A stretch of 64,000 bases of DNA from DASYXZ01 sp035308965. GTDB lineage: Bacteria; Acidobacteriota; Terriglobia; UBA7540. This document shows, one piece after another, positions 28,524 through 37,600 of the stretch. The first letter of the stretch is position 1, and each line of letters starts with the position of its first letter. A model generated the notes under the pieces. It saw only the letters and a list, made by a program, of their open reading frames with translations. It was not told the DNA's origin and made no database searches. Both the position numbers and the translations under genes were made by a program. The stretch spans positions 1 through 64,000 of the forward strand of contig DATGFN010000019.1 in the NCBI GenBank assembly GCA_035308965.1, in the 5' to 3' direction.

Positions 28524-28922
28524 ATGCAAGAAAAGGAATGGAACGAATTCTATAAAGATGATCTGGACGTCCTTGAATTACTCAAGGGTGAACTTGAATT
28601 TATCGAGAAAGGCGGGCACAAGAACCCGGATAAGGCGCCATGGCTGCCCTCGTCAGCATTCCAAGGGACTCCAATCTGCCTGAATTTCGAGGAGCCCAAT
28701 CGAACTCATCCCTGTGACGAGTGCTTGTTGATGGAGTTGGTCCCCGCTGCGCGGCGCGCCGAGAAGGTCCCCTGCCACCATATTCCGCTGACCGCGGAAG
28801 GCAAAACCCTCGAAAATCTCGGGGGGGCGAAAACCGGTGCAGAGATCGATCAAGAGGTCAGAAACTGGTTGCGCCGAATGATCGCCACACTCGAAGGATT
28901 GCGTGGCACTCCGTCGCCCTAG
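28524..28922 (+). CDS. Small Cys-containing protein of unknown function
   Basis: A 132-residue soluble protein not recognised. The ATG at 28524 follows GCGGAGG and was preferred to 28473. It contains four cysteines and a His pair in the layout C-x13-C-x2-C-x16-CHH (ICLNF, PCDEC, PCHH), which could bind a metal ion or small iron-sulfur centre. The rest is acidic and helical. It appears monocistronic. Confidence 0.55.
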   Translation: MQEKEWNEFYKDDLDVLELLKGELEFIEKGGHKNPDKAPWLPSSAFQGTPICLNFEEPNRTHPCDECLLMELVPAARRAEKVPCHHIPLTAEGKTLENLGGAKTGAEIDQEVRNWLRRMIATLEGLRGTPSP

Positions 28923-29011
28923 CAGGCACCCTCGCGGTCCGTGAGGTTTCATTCCCAAATTTGCACACAGACATAAGGCCTATCCGCCAGTGCAAACCGG
29001 CCCTTGGTGCG

Positions 29012-31705
29012 CTACTCCTGCCTCAGCGCGCTCATGGGGTCTATGCGGCTGGCGCGTCGCGCCGGAATGAAACTGGCGGCCAGCGCGGCAACAACCAGGA
29101 TGGGAATCGTGATGGCGAAGGTTACCGGATCGAGAGCCTGTACTCCCTCAACCAAGTGGGCCATCAGACGCCCCGCCGCCCACGCGCAGGTGGTGCCTAT
29201 TAATACTCCGACGACAATCATGCCTAGGCTTTGGCGGAGCACCAGCCACATCACGTCGCGAGCGCCGGCTCCCAGGGCCATGCGCACTCCAATTTCCGGC
29301 ACGCGCTGGCCGGTCAAATAGGCCAGCACGCCGTAAATACCCACGCACGCCAGCAGTAAAGCCAAACCGGCGAAAATGCCGAAAAGCAGAAGAAGGAATC
29401 GTTGGCGGGCGAGCGAATCGCTCGCCAGTTGCTCCATAGTGTGAACTTCGTAGAGAGCTTGATCGCCACCGGCTCCGCCAGTAGCGCCACGCAGTTCGCG
29501 TCGCAGAGATGCGAGCACGTTCGCCGGCGGACCGCTGGTGCGCACGGTAATCGACATCAGTTCGGACCATCGGCGCATCAAGCCGTCCGGCACCTGGGCA
29601 AATGGATAATAGAACTGGGCGCGTACTTTGGCTTGATCGTCGCTCGCAAGCCCCCAATAACGCACGTGGCGAACTTCGCCCACAATTCGTGCGGCGTCAG
29701 GCCCCGTAGGTCCTTGCGAAAAAGGACTGCCCGTATCGGGGAGCCATAGATATTTACCGATGGGATCCTGGCTGCCGAAAGCACGCTCAGCCAAGACGTC
29801 ATCAATCACCACAACGTGCTCGCTGCCCAAGCGATCGTGGTCATCAAAGAAACGTCCTTTGAGAAGAGGGATGCCCATCACCTTCAGATAGTCCGGAGAC
29901 GCGCTGCTGGATAAAGCGAGCGGCTGTTCGTCCGGCGGCGGAATCGCGGGTGAGTTCCAATAGCCGAGTTGGTTGTTCCCTTCGCGCATCGGTACGGTGT
30001 CAACCGTGGCCACCGATTGCACCCCGGGCACTCGGCGCGCGTGGTCAAGAACATCCTGCCACGCCGCCCGGATCCTGGCCGGGTCAGTGAGCACGTCAGG
30101 CGAGAGCGCCATCCTGGCCACCAGCACGTTTTGGTAATCAAAACCAGGATCAAGGGCTGAGAGTTTCAGGAGCGTGCGCCCCAGCATCCCGGCAGCGACC
30201 AGAAGCACCACCGCCAGGGCGATTTCAGAAATTACAAAACTGCCATGCAAGCGGCGGGAGCTTCCCGCCACGGTCCGCGCACCGGCGCGCAGCGCCTGTT
30301 CGAGTTTGCGTGCCGGCGCTCGCATGGCCGGAGCAAGTCCAAAAAGGACTCCGCTCACCAGGGAGATGACGGCGGCGAAGCCCAGCACACGCCAATCAAG
30401 CCCAACCTCCGCCGCCCGCGGCAAGGCGCCCGGCCACAGCCCCACAAATGGGCGGATACCCACGGCGGCAAGCCACACACCGAGCAGGCCTCCGCCGAGG
30501 CCCAGCACCATGCTCTCGGTGAGGCATTGGCGCACCAAGCGGCCCCGGCTTGCGCCCAGCGCCACGCGCATGGCAAGCTCACGCTCACGGGAAACCGCGC
30601 GCGCCAGAAGTAGGCTGGCTACATTGGCGCAGGCAATCAGCAGCACCAGGCTCACCGCACCCAGCAGCAGCCAGAGCGTGGACCCAATGTCACCTACATC
30701 GGCATGCATCGGCTCTACGACGAAAGTTCGATCCTTGTTGGACTGCGGGTACTGCTCTGCCAGTTGGCGGCCAATCAGCGCCAACTCGGTCTGTGCTTCG
30801 GCAAGCTTTGCGGCTGGACGAAGGCGCGCGAGAACTGCAATACCGGGATGCCGGTCCCGATTCTGCAAATTCGGCGAAGGGTCCTGACCGAGCAAGGTGA
30901 AGACATCCGCGTCGTCCTGGTTCAGTTTGAACCCCGCCGGCGTTATCCCGACAATCGTGTACGGCTTTCCATCGAGAGACAATGATTTGCCCACCACTCC
31001 CGAGCTGCCCCCAAACATTCGTTGCCACAATCCGTAACTCACAATAATCACGGGCGGCCCACCACGCTGCTCTTCTTCGGGCAGGAAGGCGCGGCCCTGC
31101 GAAAGGGAAACACCGAGGACGGAGAAAATGTTGGACGAGATCTGGAAGCCATCAACGTATTCGGCATCTCCGTGCTCACTCACCAAACCCCCGTTGTATC
31201 GCCATGCAGCCAACGCCAACGTGCGGCTGGCGCGCTGGCAGTCGAGAAAGTTTGGGTAGGCAAACGCCCACCGATTGCCCCACAGCGGGCTGGCAACCTT
31301 TGCCGTCTGTTCGTTGAGAACTACTAGCCTGTCAGGCTCGGCGTAAGGGAGAGGCTTAAGCAACACCCCATTGACCACGGTGAACATGACGGTGGTCACT
31401 CCGGTGCCTAGAGCCAGCGTCAATAAAACCACAGTCGCAAAACCCGGCCTCTTCCATAAGCTGCGCACGGCGTAACGGAAATCCTGCCAGAGGTCTTCCA
31501 GCCAGCGGGTTCCGCGGGCATCGCGGCATTCCTCTTTTACTTGCTCTGGGCCGCCGAGCGCGATCAGTGCCGCACGTCGGGCTTCGTTCGGATCGAGCCC
31601 CTGCGTGATCAAATCATTCATGTGCTGCTCCAGGTGAAATTTCAACTCCTTATCGAGTTGAGCTTCCATTTGCTTTCGCCGCGACAGGCGCTGCCACCAA
31701 TTCAC
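29012..31705 (-). CDS. ADOP-family MacB/FtsX-like permease (second copy)
   Basis: An 897-residue paralogue of the 6255 permease with the same plan: a hydrophilic start (MNWWQRLSRRKQ), a first helix near 105-127, two MacB-type periplasmic regions, two FtsX-type helix bundles and the family ending ARRASRIDPMSALRQE. It has no ATPase and overlaps its PadR gene by ATGA. The two copies differ widely in sequence, so this is not a recent duplication. Its substrate is unknown. Confidence 0.88.
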   Translation of the reverse strand: MNWWQRLSRRKQMEAQLDKELKFHLEQHMNDLITQGLDPNEARRAALIALGGPEQVKEECRDARGTRWLEDLWQDFRYAVRSLWKRPGFATVVLLTLALGTGVTTVMFTVVNGVLLKPLPYAEPDRLVVLNEQTAKVASPLWGNRWAFAYPNFLDCQRASRTLALAAWRYNGGLVSEHGDAEYVDGFQISSNIFSVLGVSLSQGRAFLPEEEQRGGPPVIIVSYGLWQRMFGGSSGVVGKSLSLDGKPYTIVGITPAGFKLNQDDADVFTLLGQDPSPNLQNRDRHPGIAVLARLRPAAKLAEAQTELALIGRQLAEQYPQSNKDRTFVVEPMHADVGDIGSTLWLLLGAVSLVLLIACANVASLLLARAVSRERELAMRVALGASRGRLVRQCLTESMVLGLGGGLLGVWLAAVGIRPFVGLWPGALPRAAEVGLDWRVLGFAAVISLVSGVLFGLAPAMRAPARKLEQALRAGARTVAGSSRRLHGSFVISEIALAVVLLVAAGMLGRTLLKLSALDPGFDYQNVLVARMALSPDVLTDPARIRAAWQDVLDHARRVPGVQSVATVDTVPMREGNNQLGYWNSPAIPPPDEQPLALSSSASPDYLKVMGIPLLKGRFFDDHDRLGSEHVVVIDDVLAERAFGSQDPIGKYLWLPDTGSPFSQGPTGPDAARIVGEVRHVRYWGLASDDQAKVRAQFYYPFAQVPDGLMRRWSELMSITVRTSGPPANVLASLRRELRGATGGAGGDQALYEVHTMEQLASDSLARQRFLLLLFGIFAGLALLLACVGIYGVLAYLTGQRVPEIGVRMALGAGARDVMWLVLRQSLGMIVVGVLIGTTCAWAAGRLMAHLVEGVQALDPVTFAITIPILVVAALAASFIPARRASRIDPMSALRQE

Positions 31706-32046
31706 TTGGAACCTCCTTCGGCGATCCCGAGGATAAGTCCAACGGCTTTGGTCAACCGTTCCCAGCTTGCGGCTTCCGATTCGAGTTGCGCCCGGCCCTG
31801 GCGCGTCAAGCGATAGAATTTCGCCTCCCGCCCGGTCTCGGTCTCCTTCCAGTCCGCCGCCAGAAGGCCGCGGTTTTCCAGGCGATGCAGCGCCGGATAG
31901 AGTGAGCCTTGCGGAACCTGGACGACGTGGCGCGACACTTGCTGAAGGCGTTGGGCTATCGCGTAGCCGTGGACCGGGCCGAGAGCCACAACTTTGAGAA
32001 TCAATAAATCCAACGTGCCCTGCGGAAGGTCAGATTTCGCTTTCAT
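31702..32046 (-). CDS. PadR-family transcriptional regulator (second copy)
   Basis: A 114-residue winged-helix repressor with LPQGTLDLLILKVVALGPVH, QGSLYPALHRLENRG and the wing AKFYRLTRQGRAQLE. It overlaps its permease by four bases, as the first pair does. An inverted repeat CTTCTAC/GTAGAAG lies just upstream. Confidence 0.9.
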   Translation of the reverse strand: MKAKSDLPQGTLDLLILKVVALGPVHGYAIAQRLQQVSRHVVQVPQGSLYPALHRLENRGLLAADWKETETGREAKFYRLTRQGRAQLESEAASWERLTKAVGLILGIAEGGSK

Positions 32047-32060
32047 CTCTATACCTCGCT

Positions 32061-32092
32061 CTTCTACCTATATAGCACGCGACGTGTAGAAG
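32061..32092 (-). promoter_or_regulatory. Candidate operator of the second PadR
   Basis: CTTCTAC (32061-32067) and GTAGAAG (32086-32092) form a perfect inverted repeat separated by 18 bases, within 50 bases of the padR start. TCTACC at 32063-32068 matches the half-sites before the first padR. Confidence 0.45.
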
Positions 32093-32172
32093 TGCAAGGG
32101 GTCTGTCCACTATTTCCCCGGAGATGGAAACGAGATTTGTTCAGAGGCAGGGCGATGCGCCGTCAACCCGGG

Positions 32173-32748
32173 TTAGAAACCTTTTGGTTGTTCGGTGACG
32201 GGCATCGCGGAGTAGTGGACGTGAACCAGGCGCCAGCCGCCTTGTTCCTTCCGATAAATTTGTGTTTCCCGGCCGTGAGTCGTGATAGCCGTGCCATCCT
32301 TCCTGAATTTGGCCGTGAAATCCCAATAGAATTCCGCCCACGCCGCGTCACTGTAAACGTGGATGGAAATATCACGTGGGCTGAGTTTCCGCTCCGAAAA
32401 AGTCTCACCCATCAGATGGCGATAGACGTTTTGCTTAATCTGCTCCAGGTTGTGCTCGTGCCCAAGAGGATGAATGAACGATACCTCGGTCGAGCTGGAC
32501 CAAATCTGTGACGCCAGCGCGGTGTCCGCATCATCGATTGACTTCGCGTACTTCGCGATCATGCTCTTGATTTCGTCACCCGCCACCCCAGTTCCCTGCG
32601 CCTGCGACGCCAATATCCCGCTTGGTTCCGCCCCTGCGACCTTGTTTTCCCTCCCCGCACCTGGAGACGTTATCGCGGTGAATGCCAGAACTATCGATAA
32701 ACCTGCCGTCCCCAAAAGTGTTTTGGTGGTTTGTTGAATTCGCGTCAT
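32173..32748 (-). CDS. Exported SnoaL/DUF4440-like protein
   Basis: A 191-residue protein with a signal peptide (about 1-30) and a low-complexity linker. The fold from about 55 on is NTF2-like: IKSMIAKYAKSIDDADTALASQIW, TEVSFIHPLGHEH and the final GGWRLVHVHYSAMPV. Such domains are used as small-molecule enzymes or binding scaffolds, and the substrate here is unknown. AGGAGG precedes the ATG. Confidence 0.75.
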   Translation of the reverse strand: MTRIQQTTKTLLGTAGLSIVLAFTAITSPGAGRENKVAGAEPSGILASQAQGTGVAGDEIKSMIAKYAKSIDDADTALASQIWSSSTEVSFIHPLGHEHNLEQIKQNVYRHLMGETFSERKLSPRDISIHVYSDAAWAEFYWDFTAKFRKDGTAITTHGRETQIYRKEQGGWRLVHVHYSAMPVTEQPKGF

Positions 32749-32956
32749 GTCTAGTCCTCCTGGTTCGATTGACCCTTCTTGCAGGCAGCCAAGTCAAGCC
32801 TGCATGCGAGATCATTGGCAAATAGCCGTTCGACCGGCCCATAAGTTTAACCCGTAAATCACTTCGATTCGATGCTTACCGATCTTCTGCGAATCGTGAG
32901 ACAATACCGCAGACCAAACCAGTACTGGAGCTATTAAAAGTTTGAGGGGGCTGTGA

Positions 32957-33820
32957 ATGACCACAATTTCCAGAAGAGAGTTCTTAAAAAAGTCGGCAAT
33001 TAATACTGCGGTGGCCGGTGCTCTCTGTGCAGACGCAAGCGAGCTTCGCGCCAACCCGCTCGGATTGCCCATTGGGTGCCAAACGTATCCGGTGAGGAAG
33101 ATGATCGCCCAGGATTTTCCCGGGACGATTAAGGTTCTTGCCGAGGCCGGATTCCAGACCATCGAACTGTGTTCGCCCGTGGGTTATGCCGACTCGGGCT
33201 TTGGCGGAATTGCCAAATACCGCGGCGCCGACCTCCGGAAAATATTCAGCGATGCAGGAGTGAAATGCGAAAGCTCTCACTTTGACATCAATGAACTCCG
33301 CCAGGATCTCCCGGGCAGAATTGCCTGGGCGCACGATTTGGGGCTGATGCAAATGTTGGTGCCCAGCCTCGATGGGCCGAAAAATCCGACCATGGACGAT
33401 GTGAAGCGGGCGGCCGAAGAATACAACAAAATAGGCGAAGCGTCCGCCAAGGCCGGCATTCAGCAGGGGCTTCACAACGAGAACTTTGAACTCTCGATGG
33501 TGGACGGCAAGCGGACTTATGATTTGCTGTTGGGACTTCTCGACCCGAAGTTCGTCAAATTCCAGTTCCAGGTTTCTACCATCAGCAAGGGCTATGATGC
33601 CGCTGAATATTTTACAAAGTATCCCGGCCATTTTGTCTCGATGCATGTGCAAGGCTGGTCCGCTGAGACCAGGAAAATTGTGGCAGTGGGCCAGGACACG
33701 CTCGACTGGAAGAGAATCTTTGTCGCGGCCAAGACCGGCGGGATCAAGAATTACTTCGTGGAAATGAACTTGGACTTGATGAAGGCCAGCGTTCCCTACC
33801 TGCGCGATTTACAAGTTTGA
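32957..33820 (+). CDS. Tat-exported sugar phosphate isomerase/epimerase-like protein (second)
   Basis: A 287-residue protein with a twin-arginine signal (ISRREFLKKSAINTA) and an AP-endonuclease-2-like TIM barrel: IGCQTYPVR, TIELCSPVG, CESSHFD, GLHNENFELS and FVEMNLDLM. GAGGGGG lies before the ATG. It is a divergent relative of the 5277 gene. The usual metal-binding Asp region reads VKFQFQVSTIS instead of an MxxD-type strand, so metal binding may be altered. Confidence 0.78.
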   Translation: MTTISRREFLKKSAINTAVAGALCADASELRANPLGLPIGCQTYPVRKMIAQDFPGTIKVLAEAGFQTIELCSPVGYADSGFGGIAKYRGADLRKIFSDAGVKCESSHFDINELRQDLPGRIAWAHDLGLMQMLVPSLDGPKNPTMDDVKRAAEEYNKIGEASAKAGIQQGLHNENFELSMVDGKRTYDLLLGLLDPKFVKFQFQVSTISKGYDAAEYFTKYPGHFVSMHVQGWSAETRKIVAVGQDTLDWKRIFVAAKTGGIKNYFVEMNLDLMKASVPYLRDLQV

Positions 33821-33991
33821 GAAAACCACTGGATTAAAGATCGACAAGGCCGGGCGCCGCTCGGCCCTACTTCCAGAATTCTTGTCTCTCTCCAAATCCT
33901 TGCAACTGGTTCTTTCGCGGCGCATGACATCCAATTATTGTAGACCCCGAAGGTACGACCAATTGCTCACCAGCCATTTGGCGAGAGCGAA

Positions 33992-35365
33992 GTGAAGGAG
34001 AAACACAAATTGCGAGATCTGTTAAAAGAGACGGCTGAACGTGCCGCCCGTTACCTAGAGAATTTGGATGGCCGCCCCGTCGCGCCCACGATGCAGGCCA
34101 TCGAGAATCTGAAGAAATTCAATTTCCCAATGCCCCAACAACCTGCGCATCCTTCCCAAGTGCTCGCCCTCCTCGATGAGATCGGCTCTCCCGCGACCGT
34201 GGCCACTACGGGCCGGCGATACTTTGGATTCGTCATCGGTGGGGCGCTGCCTGCAACCTTGGCGGCAAATTGGCTGGCGGGGGCATGGGACCAGTGCGCG
34301 GGACTCGTCACGCTTTCGCCAGTGGCGGCTTATCTCGAAGAGGTGGCTCTCAAGTGGTTGGTGGATATATTTGCTCTGCCTAAAGGAAGCGGGGGTGGTT
34401 TTGTGACAGGCGCGACCATGGCCAACTTCACCTGCCTGGCAGCGGCACGGCATGCGGTGCTGGCCCAAGTTGGATGGGATGTGGAGGCACAAGGTCTATT
34501 CGGCGCGCCACCAATCACGGTGGTGGTTGGTGGAGACGTTCACGTAAGTCTGATCAAGGCTTTGGGGCATTTGGGTCTAGGGCGTGAGCGGGTGGTTCGC
34601 GTGGCGGCTGATTCGCAAGGGCGTATGCGCGTCGATGCTTTACCCAAATTTGCCGGGCCCGCCATTGTTTGCATTCAAGCAGGCGAAGTGAATACCGGCG
34701 CGTTCGATCCCGCAGCGGAGCTTTGCGCGCGGGCGCACGACGGAGGGGCGTGGGTGCATGTGGATGGAGCCTTTGGACTTTGGGCGGCCGCGGCTCCGGC
34801 ACGCGCCCATTTGCTCAAGGGGTTTGCGGAAGCCGATTCATGGGCGACGGACGCCCACAAGTGGCTGAACGTGCCCTATGACAGCGGCATTGCCCTGGTA
34901 CGCGATGCGAAGAACCTGATGGCCGCCATGTCCATGGACGCAGCGTACCTGGTGCACGTGCAGGAACGCGAGCCTAATTGTACGGTGCCCGAAATGTCGC
35001 GGCGCGCCCGCGGAGTTGAAATCTGGGCCGCCCTCATGAGCCTCGGCCGCTCGGGATTGGCGGATCTCATCGAGCGAAATTGCCGCTACGCAGAGCGCTT
35101 TGCGGAAGTATTAGCCGCGGCGGGATGGTCCGTGCTCAACGAAGTCAGTCTGAATCAGGTGTTGGTTTCGTTTGGCGATGACGCCACCACGCGCCGCGTG
35201 ATTGCCGCCCTTCAATCCGACGGTACCTGCTGGTGCAGCGGAACAGTCTGGAGGGGGCGCGCTGCCATGCGCATCAGCGTCTCTTCATGGGCTACAACGG
35301 AAGAGGATGTTGAGCAGAGCCTCGCCGCCATGCTGCGCATCGCCGCCGCAGAAGCACGAAGGTAA
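33992..35365 (+). CDS. PLP-dependent decarboxylase (group II type)
   Basis: A 457-residue enzyme of the pyridoxal-phosphate fold type I. The signature TDAHKWLNVPYDSG contains the cofactor-binding Lys290, VHVDGAFGLW supplies the Asp that holds the pyridine ring, and GGDVHVSLIKAL is the typical phosphate-side segment. Members decarboxylate amino acids such as glutamate, aspartate or aromatic ones; the substrate is uncertain. It starts with GTG. The final codons abut a heptamer array. Confidence 0.88.
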   Translation: MKEKHKLRDLLKETAERAARYLENLDGRPVAPTMQAIENLKKFNFPMPQQPAHPSQVLALLDEIGSPATVATTGRRYFGFVIGGALPATLAANWLAGAWDQCAGLVTLSPVAAYLEEVALKWLVDIFALPKGSGGGFVTGATMANFTCLAAARHAVLAQVGWDVEAQGLFGAPPITVVVGGDVHVSLIKALGHLGLGRERVVRVAADSQGRMRVDALPKFAGPAIVCIQAGEVNTGAFDPAAELCARAHDGGAWVHVDGAFGLWAAAAPARAHLLKGFAEADSWATDAHKWLNVPYDSGIALVRDAKNLMAAMSMDAAYLVHVQEREPNCTVPEMSRRARGVEIWAALMSLGRSGLADLIERNCRYAERFAEVLAAAGWSVLNEVSLNQVLVSFGDDATTRRVIAALQSDGTCWCSGTVWRGRAAMRISVSSWATTEEDVEQSLAAMLRIAAAEARR

Positions 35366-35407
35366 TTACTCGTCACTCGTCACTCGCAACTCGTCACCTG
35401 TCACTTC
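35366..35407. repeat. Heptamer array at a convergent gene junction (TCACTCG type)
   Basis: Six units: TTACTCG, TCACTCG, TCACTCG, CAACTCG, TCACCTG, TCACTTC. It starts immediately after the decarboxylase stop codon and supplies the last codons and stop of the opposing DHH gene. Confidence 0.85.
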
Positions 35408-36369
35408 TTTTGAAGGCTGGCTTGCAATTCGCGGGTAATCAGGCGTGCGATTTCGCGGGCTCGTTCGAGGTCGGTTGGCGGCAAGGATATTGCTGCGACT
35501 TTGGCATGGCCACCGCCGCCATAGCGCTCGCAAATGGTGGCGAGGTTGGCGTCTTTAGGTGTCGGATTCCACGGATTGCTCCCTACGCCAATCTTGGTGC
35601 GCTCGCGCGAACGGCTTACCGCGACGCTGTAAACTGCCTCGGGGAACAAATAATAGGGGATGAATTTGTTAAAGCCCTCCAGAGACTCATCGGCGGCATC
35701 GAAAAAAATTACGCCATCCTGAAGGCTGGCGTGGGCGCGAATGATGTCAATGTTTTTCAAGTGCTGGGCGTAGAGTTGCTCGAACGATTTGTGGATGTCC
35801 GGAAGAGCGGCAACCTCAGCCAGGGACTTCGAAGCCAACTCAGGAATCAAGCTGGGAACAAAATCCTTGGAGCGCGCGCTCTCGATCACCAGGGTGAGCT
35901 GGGTGGCGGGGTCACGCATTTCCACCGCAGTTTTAGTGTCCGGATATAGCGCCCCGTCGATCAAATCCGCCCAGTTAATCAAATCCTGAAGGTCGGTGGG
36001 ATGGAAATCGAATTTCGTAGCGCCAATCTGGGCGATGAATTTCGTGCAGGAACGAAACTCCGGGCCATAAAACTTTTTCCCGCTCGTATCTTTTCGAAAG
36101 TGCGCAGCGTCGGCTTCGGTCAGAAAGGCGCTTTGATGATGGTCGAACCACCAGGTCAGGCGGTCGTTCGAGGAATACTTGAAATCCACGATGGCGTTTT
36201 CGTCCCCGTCGAAAACACCCGCGTCAAAAAGCTGCCCGGCGCGATGCATCATGCCGGTATAATCCAATTGGGCCTGGGGATTGATGCAGGCGCGATAGAA
36301 GCGCGTGAAGATGGCAGCCGAGCAGGCGCCATCAAAACATTGATCGTGGAAGCAGACGCGGACTCTCAT
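35401..36369 (-). CDS. DHH/DHHA1-family phosphoesterase
   Basis: A 322-residue protein. The N-terminal DHH domain has HDQCFDGACSA, a changed form of the HxDxDG metal motif, and the name-giving DHH in WWFDHHQS. The C-terminal DHHA1 domain ends with the nucleotide-binding GGGGHAKVAA. Relatives are oligoribonucleases, cyclic-di-AMP phosphodiesterases and single-strand exonucleases; which activity applies is not clear. Its stop codon falls in the heptamer array shared with the decarboxylase. Confidence 0.8.
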   Translation of the reverse strand: MRVRVCFHDQCFDGACSAAIFTRFYRACINPQAQLDYTGMMHRAGQLFDAGVFDGDENAIVDFKYSSNDRLTWWFDHHQSAFLTEADAAHFRKDTSGKKFYGPEFRSCTKFIAQIGATKFDFHPTDLQDLINWADLIDGALYPDTKTAVEMRDPATQLTLVIESARSKDFVPSLIPELASKSLAEVAALPDIHKSFEQLYAQHLKNIDIIRAHASLQDGVIFFDAADESLEGFNKFIPYYLFPEAVYSVAVSRSRERTKIGVGSNPWNPTPKDANLATICERYGGGGHAKVAAISLPPTDLERAREIARLITRELQASLQKK

Positions 36370-36542
36370 CAGTTATTATCGTTCCATCCGAGCCCGGAAG
36401 ACTTTGACCAGGTCTCGTGAACTAAACCGTCCAGGGAAAGGCCACATTCATCTCAGAACGTGTTAAATTGCGCCCGTCGGAATTAATTGTCAAGGGCAAA
36501 GCTGGCCTTCCCACGGGAACTCACGCCGGACCTGAAAACAAG

Positions 36543-36570
36543 AGGGCGGCAGGCGAATGCCTGCCGCCCT
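36543..36570 (-). terminator. Intrinsic terminator of the zinc-ribbon membrane gene
   Basis: A perfect 12-base-pair stem AGGGCGGCAGGC/GCCTGCCGCCCT closes a four-base loop. Read on the minus strand it is followed by CTTGTTTT, and it lies 33 bases past the stop codon of the 36603 gene. Confidence 0.8.
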
Positions 36571-36602
36571 AAGAATGCAAAGCATAGTGTTTTGAACGAA
36601 CT

Positions 36603-37079
36603 CTATTTAGCCGCCTGCTCAGCCGCAAGCTTTCCAATCACGGGCAATTCGAACCGCTCGTTGCTGTAGGCCTTAAAGACCAGGAATACCCAACAGGCAA
36701 ACCCACCCAGCCCGAGCACCAACATGCCCAGAAGCAGAATCAGCCAGCCGATAATTGGGATCCAGCCGACGATCATGATGGGTATCCAGCAAACAAAGAT
36801 CCCAAGTTGGAAGAACAATGACTGGAAGGCCTGGAAGCGGACAAACTTGTCGTTCTTGAACTGCTCCAGGACGATGAACAAGATCGCCGGGATGATAGTG
36901 AAATACGCGAGCGCTCCGGCAACATTGGAGGCCATGCCGGCCGAACTCGCAGACCCAGCGGCGGGGGCTCCTCCACCTGAAGCAGGCGCGGCGGCTGGCG
37001 CCGCTACCGGCGCTCCACACGAGCCGCAAAACGTTGCGCCCTCCTTTAATTCTGCACCACACTTTGCGCAAGCTGCCAT
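36603..37079 (-). CDS. Zinc-ribbon membrane protein (DUF4870-like)
   Basis: A 158-residue protein. A four-cysteine zinc ribbon (CAKCGAELKEGATFCGSCG) opens it, a Pro/Ala/Gly-rich linker follows, then about three membrane helices (near 50-70, 85-110 and 112-135) in the DUF4870 style (FVRFQAFQSLFFQL, FKAYSNERFELPVIG). The family has no known function. AAGGAG lies before the ATG, and a strong terminator follows. Confidence 0.8.
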   Translation of the reverse strand: MAACAKCGAELKEGATFCGSCGAPVAAPAAAPASGGGAPAAGSASSAGMASNVAGALAYFTIIPAILFIVLEQFKNDKFVRFQAFQSLFFQLGIFVCWIPIMIVGWIPIIGWLILLLGMLVLGLGGFACWVFLVFKAYSNERFELPVIGKLAAEQAAK

Positions 37080-37600
37080 AAGTCATTCTCCTTTCCCGTT
37101 GGGTGCCTCCCACCGCCCATATGATCAGCGAGGCAGAGCCTGGGACAAACCGAATTAGACTTTCTGCTTTAGTGTTGTAAAACCAAAGAACAGTATGTCG
37201 ACTGCGGCCCCTTTCATAACACAAGATGGTGCAGGTTACAACGGGTAAGTTGGCCCTCTCCAGCTTCGCCGGACTTATCCAGTCGGCTGGGCGGGGCCTT
37301 CCAGATTGCCGGATTGCGGGGCAGGGCAATTGGCGGGGTTTGCGATCGCGACATTTCATATAGATTCGTCCCTGTGCGCATTTGAACCTAGCCGGGAATC
37401 AGGACGTGCGGTAGCATACGAATTCGTGCAGCGTAAGACCGGTGAGGACTCCCTCCGGTTATCCACGCGGCCCTGGAGATTCGCCATAACGCCATTAGTT
37501 TCATGCGCTTATAGGTTGCTGATTGGAACGGCGGCGGTTTGGCACGTGCCGTGCTCTTAACCATATCCGTAAGACATTTTCGAAAGGAGGTTTTACTCTT
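37080..37600. other. Divergent intergenic region, zinc-ribbon / Ala-Lys-rich protein
   Basis: This 521-base gap holds no credible coding frame or RNA gene. Its only clear landmark is the sigma-54-like promoter at 37540-37554 close to its right end. Confidence 0.55.
37540..37554 (+). promoter_or_regulatory. Candidate sigma-54 promoter
   Basis: TGGCAC (37540-37545), five bases, then GTGC (37551-37554) fits the -24/-12 pattern TGGCAC-N5-TTGC with one mismatch. A start site near 37566 would give a leader of about 35 bases, with AAAGGAGG at 37583 and the ATG at 37601. GGCACGTGCC is also a perfect palindrome and could instead be an operator. Confidence 0.45.

Noticed and set aside
33850..33885. 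A terminator after the second isomerase-like gene
   Set aside because: GGCCG and CGGCC can pair, but no T run follows, so it is not a convincing intrinsic terminator.
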